Positions 54,778-64,000 of a stretch of 64,000 nt of DNA are shown here, one piece after another. A model generated the notes under the pieces. The model saw only the letters and a program-made list of their open reading frames with translations, was not told the DNA's origin and did not search any database. Within the stretch, counting starts at the first letter, position 1, and the number at the start of each line of letters is the position of its first letter. Made by a program: the position numbers and the translations under genes. Location: assembly GCA_018873245.2 (NCBI GenBank), contig JAEMBT020000001.1:10880220-10944219 (forward strand), given 5' to 3'. The stretch comes from Archegozetes longisetosus. Its lineage: Eukaryota > Arthropoda > Arachnida > Sarcoptiformes > Trhypochthoniidae.

Positions 54778-56429
54778 ACTTTCAATTGAAATTTCAAACT
54801 TATTTCGTAAAAATCAAACGTTGATCCAATTATATTCTCGAAAACTCTAATATCTATTTACTAATATTTGGCTATGATTTTCCGTATTTATGTTAATTTT
54901 GATCGAATTATTTTGTAACTAACCAAATAATTGTATCTTTTTTTTTCTTTCTCTGCATTTAAGGCAAAGTGTGTTTAATCAATTAGTTTATAGTTCAGAA
55001 CGAATAATATTATATTCGCTCAACCATATGCTTAAATTTCAAAATTTTCAACGAATATGCAGTGATAAGTAATTACACCACAATGGTAACAATCGCTGAA
55101 ATTTTATTTTATGCAATTATTTATAGAAAGAATGCAAAATAAATACGAATTGATTATTCTAAAACTTGTTTTTGTTTGAGATCAATTCTTAGTAACTAGA
55201 AGTTTAGTTTTATAGAACTAATTAAGATTAAGAATTAAGTGTTTGGAATCTTTTTGAGTGCATTTTTGAAGAAAATTGTGACAAGGAAATCTCGGCCTTC
55301 TAGAATGTTCTGTATGTATTGTTATTTCAATGAAGGATAGGTATCACCCGACGATATATTTTTGAAAAGTTACCATTTAAAAACGTCAGCAATATATATC
55401 ATTCGCTCCACGAACGAGGCCTTATAAATTGACCCAACTTTATTGGACTTAAAGCTCCAATTGTAGTATTGCAGGATTCAGCTAAACGAGTATTTCACAA
55501 AGACACATAATGTGTAAAGGTTTGATCCCGGAAGGACCCCAGTTATTCCTCCGATCGTTAGTAAAGTGGGGTTCCTGCAAAAGATCGTTAAATGTGTGTA
55601 AATATTGTTTGGAAGAAATCATGACATTTAGGAAAAACTAGATAAGATTTACTTAAGAGAGGAGTTTTTAGGAATCTATTCTGACGGTCTTTGGTTTACT
55701 GAAGTTCTATATATTAATTATACTTTTGGAAGTGAATCCAAAGATACGATAATACCAAGGAGGACAAAATTGAGCCTAGGACAATATGATCTCACTTTGG
55801 AATAATTTTCATCTACTGCTAGTTTTGTGAGAGGAGTGCTTTTCAATATATATATATATATATTGGATTCCAAAATCCTTTCCAGCACTGCGTGATTCTT
55901 TCTAAGTAACACATAATCTTTTAAGGATAGAAAGAAAGCACCGAATTGAGGTAAGACGCAATGTCTTAAAGTGAAATTAGTTATGTTGGCATGTAATTAA
56001 TAAGTATAGGTTAGACTTTGAGGCATTCGTATTCCGTTGTCTTTACGAATTAGATTATGCTTTATGTTAATAATTTTAAATATTGGTTCTCGTAGTTGAT
56101 AGACGATTACAGTTAGTTATAGATATTGTTAGAAGATGTTAAAGAAAAATAAATGTAGGAGGCTTATCTAGATTAGATTGCAAATTAGTAACAAACAAAC
56201 ACTATAAAAGTAAAGAATTTGAGATAATTATTACTTGAAGTTATTGGTCCAATTGAAGGTTCGTAACTTAACAAAGTTCTAATGATAATAAAATCATTTT
56301 TTCAGTGTTTTATTTAAATTATACTAATTTTAAAACTTGCTTAAACAACAGTTGTGCCTGAAATAATAATTGATCTCTGCTACATAAGTCTTCACTTACT
56401 GGAGAACTTTTTGATTAAAATGCAGTAAA
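54778..56429. other. Intergenic stretch with minor simple repeats
   Basis: Contains a TA run around 55848-55862 and a moderately GC-rich patch at 55500-55580 without recognised coding sense. No gene supported; the 64-codon minus frame at 55718-55912 resembles nothing known. Confidence 0.35.
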
Positions 56430-57182
56430 GTACCAGAATAGAACAGCAGACTAAGTTTAATCAATTTTTAAAAGTTTAAAGGTTTTGTGAATATTTGATA
56501 GCAGTATATCATTTTAAAGCTTATTTATCTGTCTTTCTCCTATATAAATTAAATCGTCAATTAATCAATTAGTATCAAAATGTTGGTCGACAAACAAACA
56601 TCCCTTAGAAACTCTTTAGCATTTCTATTAAAATAATATGAAAAGTAAACATATACATTGAGCTATTTTTAAGAGAAAATGTCGGTCTAACTATAATATA
56701 TGAACCAATAAAGAGTAGATAATGGAATTAGTTTAGACAGAAGAACTGAGAGTGCTAGCAATAACGCAATACCTCAAAAATAAAAAAGGAAATTACTAAA
56801 GAATGCATTAATAAAGTTGCAAGAAGTGAGGTGTTTTTAATTTTTGAGGTATTGCGTTATTGTTACCACTTCCAGGTCTTTTGTTCAAACTAATTCCATT
56901 ATCTACTCTTCTTCATATATCATAGTTTGACCGACATTTTCTCTAAAATATGGTTCAAAGTAAAAGTTTACCTTTTATGTTATTTTAATAGAAATATAAA
57001 AGCGTTATCGAAGTGGTGTTTGTTTAGCGATCAATGTTTTGATACTAATTAATCAATTAGCGATTTGATTAATATGGTGAGAAAGACAGCTAAATAATGA
57101 TATACTGCTATCGAACATTCATAAAACCTTGAAACTTTTAAAAATGATTAAACTTAGTTCGCCTTTTCTTCCAGTACCCTAC
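56430..57182. mobile_element. Fold-back element, arms about 350 bp
   Basis: 56430-56800 and the reverse complement of 56830-57182 match along their whole length at about 85%: AAGTTTAATCA, GATAGCAGTATATCATT, TAGTATCAAAA, AGAGAAAATGTCGGTC, AGAGTAGATAATGGAATTAG, then AATAACGCAATACCTCAAAAA at the inner edge. The arms nearly meet, leaving a loop of only about 30 bases, so the DNA could form one large hairpin. No coding potential. This is a typical fold-back or long-TIR MITE. Confidence 0.75.
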
Positions 57183-57196
57183 AAGTTATACCGTAC

Positions 57197-57450
57197 CCCC
57201 ATATAGTCCAGAAATCGGCTCTTACTATTTTTGACTGTTTCAAGAGTTGAAGAAACATTTAAGAGGGCACTGATTCTCGTCGGAGGAAGAGATTGTTTGG
57301 GCAGTAAATGATTTCAACAGAACCACTCCCGATGAATAGCGACGCGTCTATGACAAATGTCAGAGGAGGATGAAGTAAATTAAAGACCTTCATTGTTTCA
57401 GGGAATATACTTTATAAGAGTTTAAATATTTTGGCTATCCATTGTTTTAA
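57197..57450 (+). pseudogene. Mariner transposase C-terminal relic
   Basis: One frame reads PYSPEIGSYYF, a stop, LFQELKKHLRGH, a stop, FSSEEEIVWAVNDFNRTTPDE, a stop and RRVYDKCQRRMK. This is the C-terminal third of a mariner transposase from the third acidic residue onward; YSPE replaces the usual YSPD. Stops show it is dead. It directly abuts the fold-back element. Confidence 0.65.
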
Positions 57451-57885
57451 TATAATTGGAAATATTTTTAATAAAATATTCAAGTCGTCTATTCCATCTA
57501 ATAAATAGCAGATATTAAGTAATCATTTTTAGAAATTCAATGCAAATAGAGATTAAAAATGATAACTTTATCATCATCACAACATAAAGTTCAAATAAAA
57601 TTAAAGATTAATCTAAAATTCTATGGAAAAATTGATAATAAACAAAGCTTTGGTTCTTATCCAATGATTAATGATTTCATAGTCTTTTTATTTAGAATCT
57701 AGACATTCCAAACGCAGGTGCGTTGCAATAACTACATTCTTAAAATAGAGTTGTGATAGTTTTTAATTAAGTCTATTGCTAAATATAAAGTTCAACTTAA
57801 AATGCAAACATACCGTTATCAATACAGAAGTACATTAAGCTAAAAACTCAAGGCAACTCTAAGATTGGTTTTGTATAGTTGGATG

Positions 57886-58373
57886 CTCCTCAGAGTTGCC
57901 ACCCTTCGGCTTTTGGTCGAAAATCAGCCATTTTAAGTTTTGGTCAGTCCAAAGACCTTGAAACTGACATTATGGGTCAGCCTTTTTGATGTTTTCTAAG
58001 CCAAAATTTAATTTTTTCGAAAATTTTTTCACTACAAATAATAAATTGATTATATATTAAAATTACAATTTAAATGACAAGAATCATGTCGAATGAGCAA
58101 AAATGAAATTAAATGAAAACTCTCCAACTAAGATACTTTGACGCAAATCATATGCTCTAATCCCAAGATAGGAGTCAGTAGCCACGAGGTCAAGACAAAA
58201 GTTCCTACGAGATGTGAGTGTATTGGACTATACGAGACTGAGACGAGATCAAGATTCTTAAAAGTAAAAATTTGAATGACTATTAGAATGTAATCAAATT
58301 CAGAATGAAGGGAAGGCTCTTGCAACTTTAAAGGTCGGCTTTTTGGTTGACTCAAAGCGATAACACTGAGGAT
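57886..58373 (+). mobile_element. Dispersed DNA-element family B, copy 2
   Basis: Homologue of 27437-28112 in opposite orientation, shorter because it lacks an internal block. Begins CAGAGTTGCCACCCTTCGGC and ends near AGCGATAACACTGA. The 75-codon minus frame at 58128-58355 is part of it. Confidence 0.65.
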
Positions 58374-58796
58374 ACGGGTACTCCCTTAACAACTAATAAT
58401 TAAAAATGATAGGAAATATAATGAATAAAAATCAGCTGTGATATTTTATAGGATTCGTAGACCTCGAGTAGAGGTTAACTGAGTGTGCATTTTAAAATCT
58501 GTTTCATCCATCTTTCATAGGTCGGTAGTAGAACTTATAACCATCAACTGTTAAGGTGTGTATTTTATCTAAATTTTAGAAAAACATAGCCTAATATTAC
58601 TCAACGTCGTAATAGGATCAGTCTAACAACCTACGATAACAAAGATTACCTTTAATCATAAAACTGTTAAAGTTCGAAATATTTGTATATATTATCTCAA
58701 ATCCGGTAAATTTCGCACGTACGCACATAAATACACACATATATAGCTTGTTAGGCTTATTGTTTCAATTAAAGGATAAGTTTAAGCTTTAACAAA
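58374..58796. other. Upstream region of the LRR gene
   Basis: No gene. A TATATA near 58740 is about 57 bases before the proposed start codon and could be the promoter TATA box. Confidence 0.3.
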
Positions 58797-59980
58797 ATGA
58801 ATAGTAAGTTTACTAACAAAAGCTCTTTTATTTGCTTGTAATGAGTGGGTAATTTATCAGTTTACAAAAATAATGACACATATTCTTTATTCTTCATGAT
58901 AATTTATTCGAAGATAAACAATTAAGAAATCCTATAATGATTATTAATTTTTTTCTGTTTTTAGGACTGGTTATTAAATTTCTCATTCTATCAATTTCAT
59001 TTATTGTCATTTTTGGTGAATGTCCTAAACCAGAAACTATATATCCATGTAGGTGCTCAATTTCAAGTCTATACTGTGAAGGACATGAAGTTAAAGATTT
59101 GGGTAGTATTTTGAAGGGAAAACTGAAATCATCCCACGGAGAAAGTGTTCTTAAAATGGACGCACTAAATATTAATAATACTTTAATCACTTCTATCGAT
59201 TCTGAAACATTCAGTGGAGTAACGTTTGAAGCTATTTTCATAAGAAATAATTTGAAACTAACAAGTATAGATCCGAATGCCTTCAGCAAATCAGCAGAAG
59301 TTAAGAGTGTTCAAGTATTCGATTTATTTGATTCACCAAACTATGTGAATTCAGAACAAATTTTTGCTATATTCGACAATTTGGGAGTGAATCAAAAAAT
59401 TGGATTGGCAAACCTGGGAATTACTGAAATACCAGACAATGCTTTCAAATCAAAATCCAAACTGGGGTATCTTATAGCTTCAAACAATGCAATTAAAAGA
59501 ATAGGAAAATCTGCTTTCAGTGGTTTAACTAATCTGTTTCAATTAGTTCTGGTACACAACAATATATCTGAAATCGATAGCAATGGATTGACATTTGATT
59601 TGACAAATAATGAACGAAATGACGATGTTACTGTCATATTGAACTATAATAAGTTAACTGAAAGAAGTTTTCACGAGAACTGGTCTGATAGCAAACTTGG
59701 AAATAGAAAACTTTCGCTGCTAATCAATGCAAACAACATAACGACGTTACCGGAAAATATTTTTAAATCAGTCTTGTTGTCGCCAAGCACTAAGATATTG
59801 CAAGTTGGTGGCAATCCTTTAGTATGCGATTGTAAAATGAAATATTTATTTACAATCAAAAGTTCTATCAAAGATAACCTTTCGTCCGCAGAATGCCATA
59901 ATTTACAAAACAAAACAAATGTGCTAAATCTAGTGAGAAGGATCTTTCTCAATGTTAGAATTTTGATGAGATTATCATGA
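58797..59980 (+). CDS. Secreted leucine-rich-repeat protein
   Basis: Preferred model: exon 1 holds ATG 58797 and seven coding bases ending at a GTAAGT donor. Exon 2 starts at 58965 after a pyrimidine-rich TTTTTAG and runs to 59980, giving 340 residues with a clean signal peptide (MNRLVIKFLILSISFIVIFG). A longer ATG at 58937 is in frame but would read through that acceptor. The mature protein opens with a Cys-rich cap (CPKPETIYPCRC, then YCEG), continues with about six degenerate LRRs (for example LGYLIASNNAIKRIGKSAFSG) and ends in a C-terminal cap (NPLVCDCKMKYLF, then AECHNL). The CPxxxxxxPCxC start is typical of arthropod proteins often labelled non-catalytic subunit of Oplophorus luciferase; that label is only homology. 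Function is probably protein binding outside cells. The last 20 residues deviate, so a late frameshift is possible. Confidence 0.8.
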
Positions 59981-60952
59981 AAAGTGAATTTAATGATCTC
60001 TTAAAAAACGAATTAGAGGCGAATTTCAAAATAAAATTTTATAAATATTATTTTAGTTTTATTACGATCTTTCATTTCAGTTTCTTCCGTAGAAGAAAAT
60101 AGATTTTTATTATCGGTCAGTAGTTTCGCGGGTTGTCTTCCAAAAACTTAATAGAACGACGGCCACATAAATTTATGGATAAATTTCAGTAGTAATCCAA
60201 GATTTATAAAAATCATTATCATAAGTTCAATTTTTGGATGTTTCATTCTTAAAATTACTGTTTTCACAATACATTTCATGACAAAGCATCTTGATTTTTC
60301 AATATTTTAAGAAATTGTAAACTTTTGAGGAGAAATCTAATTCAGTCTAATATTATTATATACCATGAACTTCTATTATCCTGCAGTTAATTGATTGAAA
60401 AATAAAAAGTTATTTAAATTATAAATTAGATACATATTTAAAGAAAGACTTCAGTAATCGAGAGAAGGGATCTAAGGCGTAAGATGTTAAAATATTACAA
60501 ATTTGAGAGCTTATACTTATCCAGAAAATTGTATTATCATACTTCTGCGAGTGCCAAATGAAAGGGAATAAAATATGTTTAAAACAATATCAATAAAGTG
60601 TATATTAAGGCAATAAAGAATTAATACTGAAGTCGCTAAATGCATATCTAAATATCGCTAACTCTCAGACTTAGAAGTGGTCAAATACTCTGTAAGATAA
60701 ATAGTGTTGAAATAGTTTTTAGAAAACTATTTAAAAAATTGAAGTACTGTCTCAGCGTTGGTATGAAAGAAGTTCCTGGTAGAAAACCAATAAAACCAGA
60801 TAGCAAGACTATTAGCAAGCGTTCGTCAATATATGACAAAGCACGATCACTGTTACTGATAATTAGCAAGACGAATGAATGCAAGTTACTGGAAAGTAAG
60901 ATCACTTATCAAGGAATTAGGATTATAAAGCAGCGCATCGCACCAAATTCAC
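59981..60952. other. Intergenic stretch, nothing recognised
   Basis: AT-rich. Frames at 60739-60963 and its complement show no domain. Confidence 0.35.
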
Positions 60953-60960
60953 ATGCAAAT

Positions 60961-61082
60961 TAGAGAAGAGAATTCTCAAAAATTTTGCTTCCATTCCCAC
61001 CCCAATCCCATCCAAAACTTTAAATTTGTTTCCATTCCCATTCCCATAAAAGACGGGATTGGGATTCAGATTCCCATCTCTA
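60961..61082. mobile_element. 122-bp hAT MITE with perfect 8-bp target duplication
   Basis: The direct repeat ATGCAAAT occupies 60953-60960 and 61083-61090. Between them the inverted termini are TAGAGAAGAGAATTCTC and the mirror of TAGAGATGGGAATCTGA. The interior is built from TTCCCATTCCCA-type and GGGATTGGGATT units, i.e. short repeats in both directions. The 8-bp duplication and TAGAG start identify a hAT-mobilised miniature element. No coding capacity. Confidence 0.9.
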
Positions 61083-61564
61083 ATGCAAATCAAGAAGTTC
61101 ATCAAGATCAAAATATCTTCAATTTTATTTTAATATTTAAATCTATGTTGTAGAAAAGACTTGGAGGTAATGGACGACGAGAGTCAGTCCTCTGAATGAG
61201 TCTCGCATGCATTTTTATCCAAAAATAAGAAAAGCGCCGAAAAGGGTCAAGTTTCATCTTCTTAAGGAATATCAGCTACGGTTGTTAGTGTAAATTGCAA
61301 TTATTGGGTTTGATGTTTTGCATCCCGGTTTTCAAAATTTGGGAGGGTCCATCAATAACGAGACATACATCAAAGAGTATACTAAGGATAATTAAGTTCG
61401 ATATTTATGGACTAGGTTCCGTGATAACCTCGTTTGTTATGGCCCGATTTGGATTAACGCAAAACATAAGGCAAATTTTGGAGGCGGAAATGAACTTTGC
61501 ATCAAATCCGTTAACGTTCTTCATCTCTACTCAATTGAAAGATTTTGAGCTTTCATCAAAATAA

Positions 61565-61762
61565 AAATGTACAGATATGGTTGGGAAACAGACAATTTAT
61601 CAGAATTGAAACTGAGGATCTAAAATAAGATTGTGCGAGTTTAATTTGGATGCCCTGCTCAATCTAATGAAAGATATTCGCGAAAAGGTGCACAAATCAG
61701 ATTGTGAAGATGTCGATGCGATTGTCATAATTCTAGCTTATGACTTAAAAAGAGTACATCGA
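61565..61762 (+). pseudogene. Caspase-like p20 fragment, decayed
   Basis: The stretch GSKIRLCEFNLDALLNLMKD, then IREKVHKSDCEDVDAIVIIL (about 61618-61737), follows the pattern of the caspase large subunit between the strand before the catalytic His and the His itself (LGF-x-V-R..L..I..V..SDH.DaDcFV..iLSHG). In the preceding frame YGWETDNLSEL resembles the upstream R-x-G..D...L segment. The His-containing SHG is replaced by AYD, there is a frame change, and no QACxG site follows before a stop. I infer a dead gene fragment; the match rests on a short stretch. Confidence 0.35.
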
Positions 61763-62349
61763 TAATGAAGTCTTTAATTACATATCAAAATGTTTGAGAG
61801 TTTATTCCCAAGAGGGTTAGAATTCGACAATGTTTCCTCTATAAGTTGTTGAATACTTTTAACTTCAACGCAAATTTTCTTATAACAACTTAAACTTCAG
61901 TTTCAAAATGATGAATAGAAAGTGAATTGAAAAATACAGACAATAAATAACTTTACAGTACTTAAAAATTATCAATTTTAAAATAATTTTGTGCTCAATT
62001 CTTTAATTTTATCATATCCCTATGGAAAAGTTTTCAAATTAATCGCGCATATTTATTTATAAGAACTGGTCCTATTATACCTAATTCAATCAAATTAACA
62101 CCACTTAATCAAAACAAGAGTAATATTAATAGTTGTTTACTTCCCAATAGGTTTAACCGAAAAAAATGAACATATGTTTAGTTTCACATTAAGAAACTTT
62201 CTGTACTAATATACAAACTGATAAAATTATATATTAGATAAACAGCATTTATTCTGAAGAAAATAACACCACTTTAGATTTTTTAAAATTACCATTGAGT
62301 CTTAACGAATTCACTCTTAACGAAAGCATTACTTTGAGATTCACAAAAA

Positions 62350-62760
62350 ATGCGACTACTATTAATACTTGGCTTGTTGGCATTTCTTGTCACAAATGGT
62401 AAGTCAGAACTTTTTAATTATACCATAAAACTTCTATGAAGTTGGATTTAGTTTTAGTTTTTTAGTATTACAACTGAATAAAACATATTAATAGCTACGG
62501 CTCAACTGGAAAAGTGCGCTCCTTATGGACAAGAATGTGGTGGCGTCGCCAAAACTGCGTGTTGTGGGCAGTATAAATGTGTTACACACCTCAGTCCTAT
62601 TGTTCGCATAAATGACACTGCAGTCGGACATTGTCTTGACTGTCCATTTGTCGGTGATCCGTGTTCTGAGGCCAAACCGTGTTGTAGCGTTACAGGACTT
62701 GCTTGTTCGTATTCAACACAAAACAAAGACGGAACTTGCATGAACATTCTCAGAGGATAA
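62350..62760 (+). CDS. Secreted cysteine-rich protein with two knottin-like modules
   Basis: Exon 1 (62350-62398) encodes a hydrophobic leader (MRLLLILGLLAFLVTN). A GTAAGT donor and an ATAG acceptor bound a 96-bp intron; exon 2 (62495-62760) completes 104 residues in frame. The leader is probably cleaved within the following ATA. The mature part has twelve cysteines in two consecutive sets with adjacent Cys pairs: C-x6-C-x7-CC-x4-C-x17-C and C-x6-C-x5-CC-x6-C-x10-C. This is the inhibitor-cystine-knot spacing, here apparently duplicated in one chain. Arthropod knottins include venom or saliva peptides, antimicrobial peptides and enzyme inhibitors, and nothing here decides among them. One N-glycosylation site (NDT) lies in the first module. 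AATAAA at 62764-62769 and 62821-62826 are likely polyadenylation signals. Confidence 0.8.
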
Positions 62761-63499
62761 GTGAATAAATAAGTAATATAGATATTAACTATTTTTCTAA
62801 TGACGAAAACATTTAACTCAAATAAAATTTCAACTTGCATTTAATGATCTAAAATCAAAACTATTTCGCTATCAACTGGCACTTTTAATTATGCTTTTAG
62901 TTTCAAGTGTTTCCTTCATATTTACATTACCTATCTTATAAATTCTTTAACATTTTATCAATAGAAAATATAATAATCATTAAAAATTATATTCAATGTA
63001 ATGCTTTAATCAAGATTCAATAATATTTGTCACAACGGCTTTGGTGGCCGATGGATTCTCGTTATTAAATTATTAATAACTAAGTATAAAAAATTATAGT
63101 TAAAATGTTGTTCGAATAATTATTTAAATAGATCCAAAAAATATAATTGAATTGAACGGTTCGAAGGCAGGAATGAAAATGAATCCTGTTGCCCTCAACA
63201 GAAAGCTAGCTACTTGACCAACCACTTTGACGAATAAGGTGTGTTCACCATTGATTTAGATATCCATAGAAACAAATCAAATACATAAAACTTTTAATAA
63301 CTTTTAAATATAGAATTAGATGAAATTAGACAAAATGTAAATAAAATAAAATCATGACATTATCTCTGAAAACTTGAATTGATTTCTTAAGTAGAATATT
63401 GTTGTACTCTGACTATCAATTCTCTTAACTATACTATTTATTTGAAATAAAATTGGCTAATTTTGAGGCACTGATGAGCACCGAATATGTCAATTTTTA
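62761..63499. other. Intergenic stretch, nothing recognised
   Basis: AT-rich, with a short GC-richer patch around 63155-63235 discussed among the rejected items. Confidence 0.35.
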
Positions 63500-63957
63500 A
63501 GCGCCGGTTACCTACTGATTTTTAAAAAGAGAAATACCACTCTTATTAGTCATTACAAATATTTCGGTGTTAAACAATACATTCTTGTGTTAAAACATTA
63601 TTGAAAATTATTAGTCATGGTTGATATCAAAGGTATAATTTTTGTCATCTTTCGTAAATTATTCAAAAGTAAGAAATTCTGATTTATATGAGATATAAGT
63701 CAAGATAGAATAAATTAAATCAATAACTTTTGGTGTTCAGTAACTTCAACCACAGGTGTTCAAAACATTAAACTGGTTTTCTTAATCTCCTATCATTTGT
63801 AAAATAAATTCAATGTTTGAACTTCCAAAAAATATTTTTCCAAACACATTTTTCAAAATGAAAGTTGAAAACGGGATAACTAATTGTCCCATCTAGAGTT
63901 TTTGATCTGATGGGATTTCTGTCTTTCATCTTTAAAAAGACGGAACGGGTAGTCACC
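63500..63957 (+). mobile_element. Dispersed repeat family C, copy 2
   Basis: Direct-orientation homologue of the element at 4722-5337: TTTTTAAAAAGA, TTACAAATATTT.GGTGT, AAACAATACAT, AACATT, TTCTTAATC.C.TATCATTTG and the GGGATAACTA/GATGGGATTT block all align. The outer 60-bp arms seen in copy 1 are not evident at its left side. Confidence 0.65.
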
Positions 63958-63959
63958 TT

Positions 63960-64000
63960 AGTAATAGATAACCTGGATTTCTTGAGTCGTAACCCAAACA
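63960..64000 (-). mobile_element. Fold-back element copy, cut by the window end
   Basis: Reverse-complemented, the last 40 bases read TGTTTGGGTTACGACTCAAG and AAATCCAGGTTATCTAT, matching 11517-11560 and 13818-13860 of the fold-back family. The rest lies outside the window. Confidence 0.6.

Noticed and set aside
59671..59952. 93-codon minus-strand frame
   Set aside because: Antisense shadow of the LRR gene.
63150..63240. Possible tRNA or tRNA-derived SINE (CTTCGAACCG on the minus strand, with GTGGTTGGTCAAGTAG upstream)
   Set aside because: The B-box lacks the leading GG and the A-box fits poorly; no cloverleaf could be drawn by eye.
1..64000. CRISPR array or bacterial operon structure
   Set aside because: No regularly spaced repeats with unique spacers; tandem repeats seen are contiguous, and spliced genes show eukaryotic DNA.

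Overview
The window is eukaryotic nuclear DNA from an arthropod, most likely a mite. It is strongly AT-rich, its genes carry short GT-AG introns (61-124 bp, with one of 454 bp), and long stretches are packed with decayed DNA transposons. The gene set points to an arthropod: a CYP2-clan cytochrome P450, gustatory-type chemoreceptors, a puromycin-sensitive aminopeptidase, a secreted leucine-rich-repeat protein and a small cysteine-rich secreted protein. The intronless rmlB-like gene and the RlpA-like gene fit the laterally acquired genes reported from trombidiform mites. The species assignment is inference.

Layout. 0-2 kb: inverted repeats enclosing a deleted mariner. 2.2-3.2 kb: an intronless, bacterial-type dTDP-glucose 4,6-dehydratase gene on the minus strand. 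5.5-21.4 kb: four tandem single-exon GT31 (beta-1,3-galactosyltransferase-like) genes. Three are intact and the fourth is frameshifted; a 1.27 kb mariner sits in the upstream region of the fourth. Fold-back elements, a BED zinc-finger ORF and a transposon gene relic separate the copies. 24.4-26.1 kb: a complete five-exon P450 (503 aa). 30.0-33.5 kb: a complete seven-exon M1 aminopeptidase (889 aa). 37.8-39.1 kb and 44.0-45.1 kb: two chemoreceptor genes. 40.8-49.8 kb: a transposon-rich block with a piggyBac-like MITE, a hAT element with a perfect 8-bp target duplication nested in another inverted-repeat element, a Merlin element with 467-bp modular terminal repeats, and a deleted Tc1/mariner. 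52-58 kb: an Ulp1-like protease relic, a frameshifted RlpA/barwin-like gene, a 0.75 kb fold-back element and a mariner relic. 58.8-62.8 kb: a secreted LRR gene, a 122-bp hAT MITE, a caspase-like relic and a gene for a secreted protein with two knottin-like cysteine modules. The window ends in copies of repeat families also seen at 4.7-5.3 kb and 10.5-14.1 kb.

The genes do not form one pathway. The most interesting biology is the GT31 array: every copy has lost the first Asp of the DDD motif, and the copies differ in a short patch before the conserved acceptor-side motif. P450, chemoreceptors and secreted proteins are environmentally responsive families typical of arthropod accessory regions. 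Exon joins were chosen by reading frame, GT-AG sites and family similarity; no transcript evidence was available.
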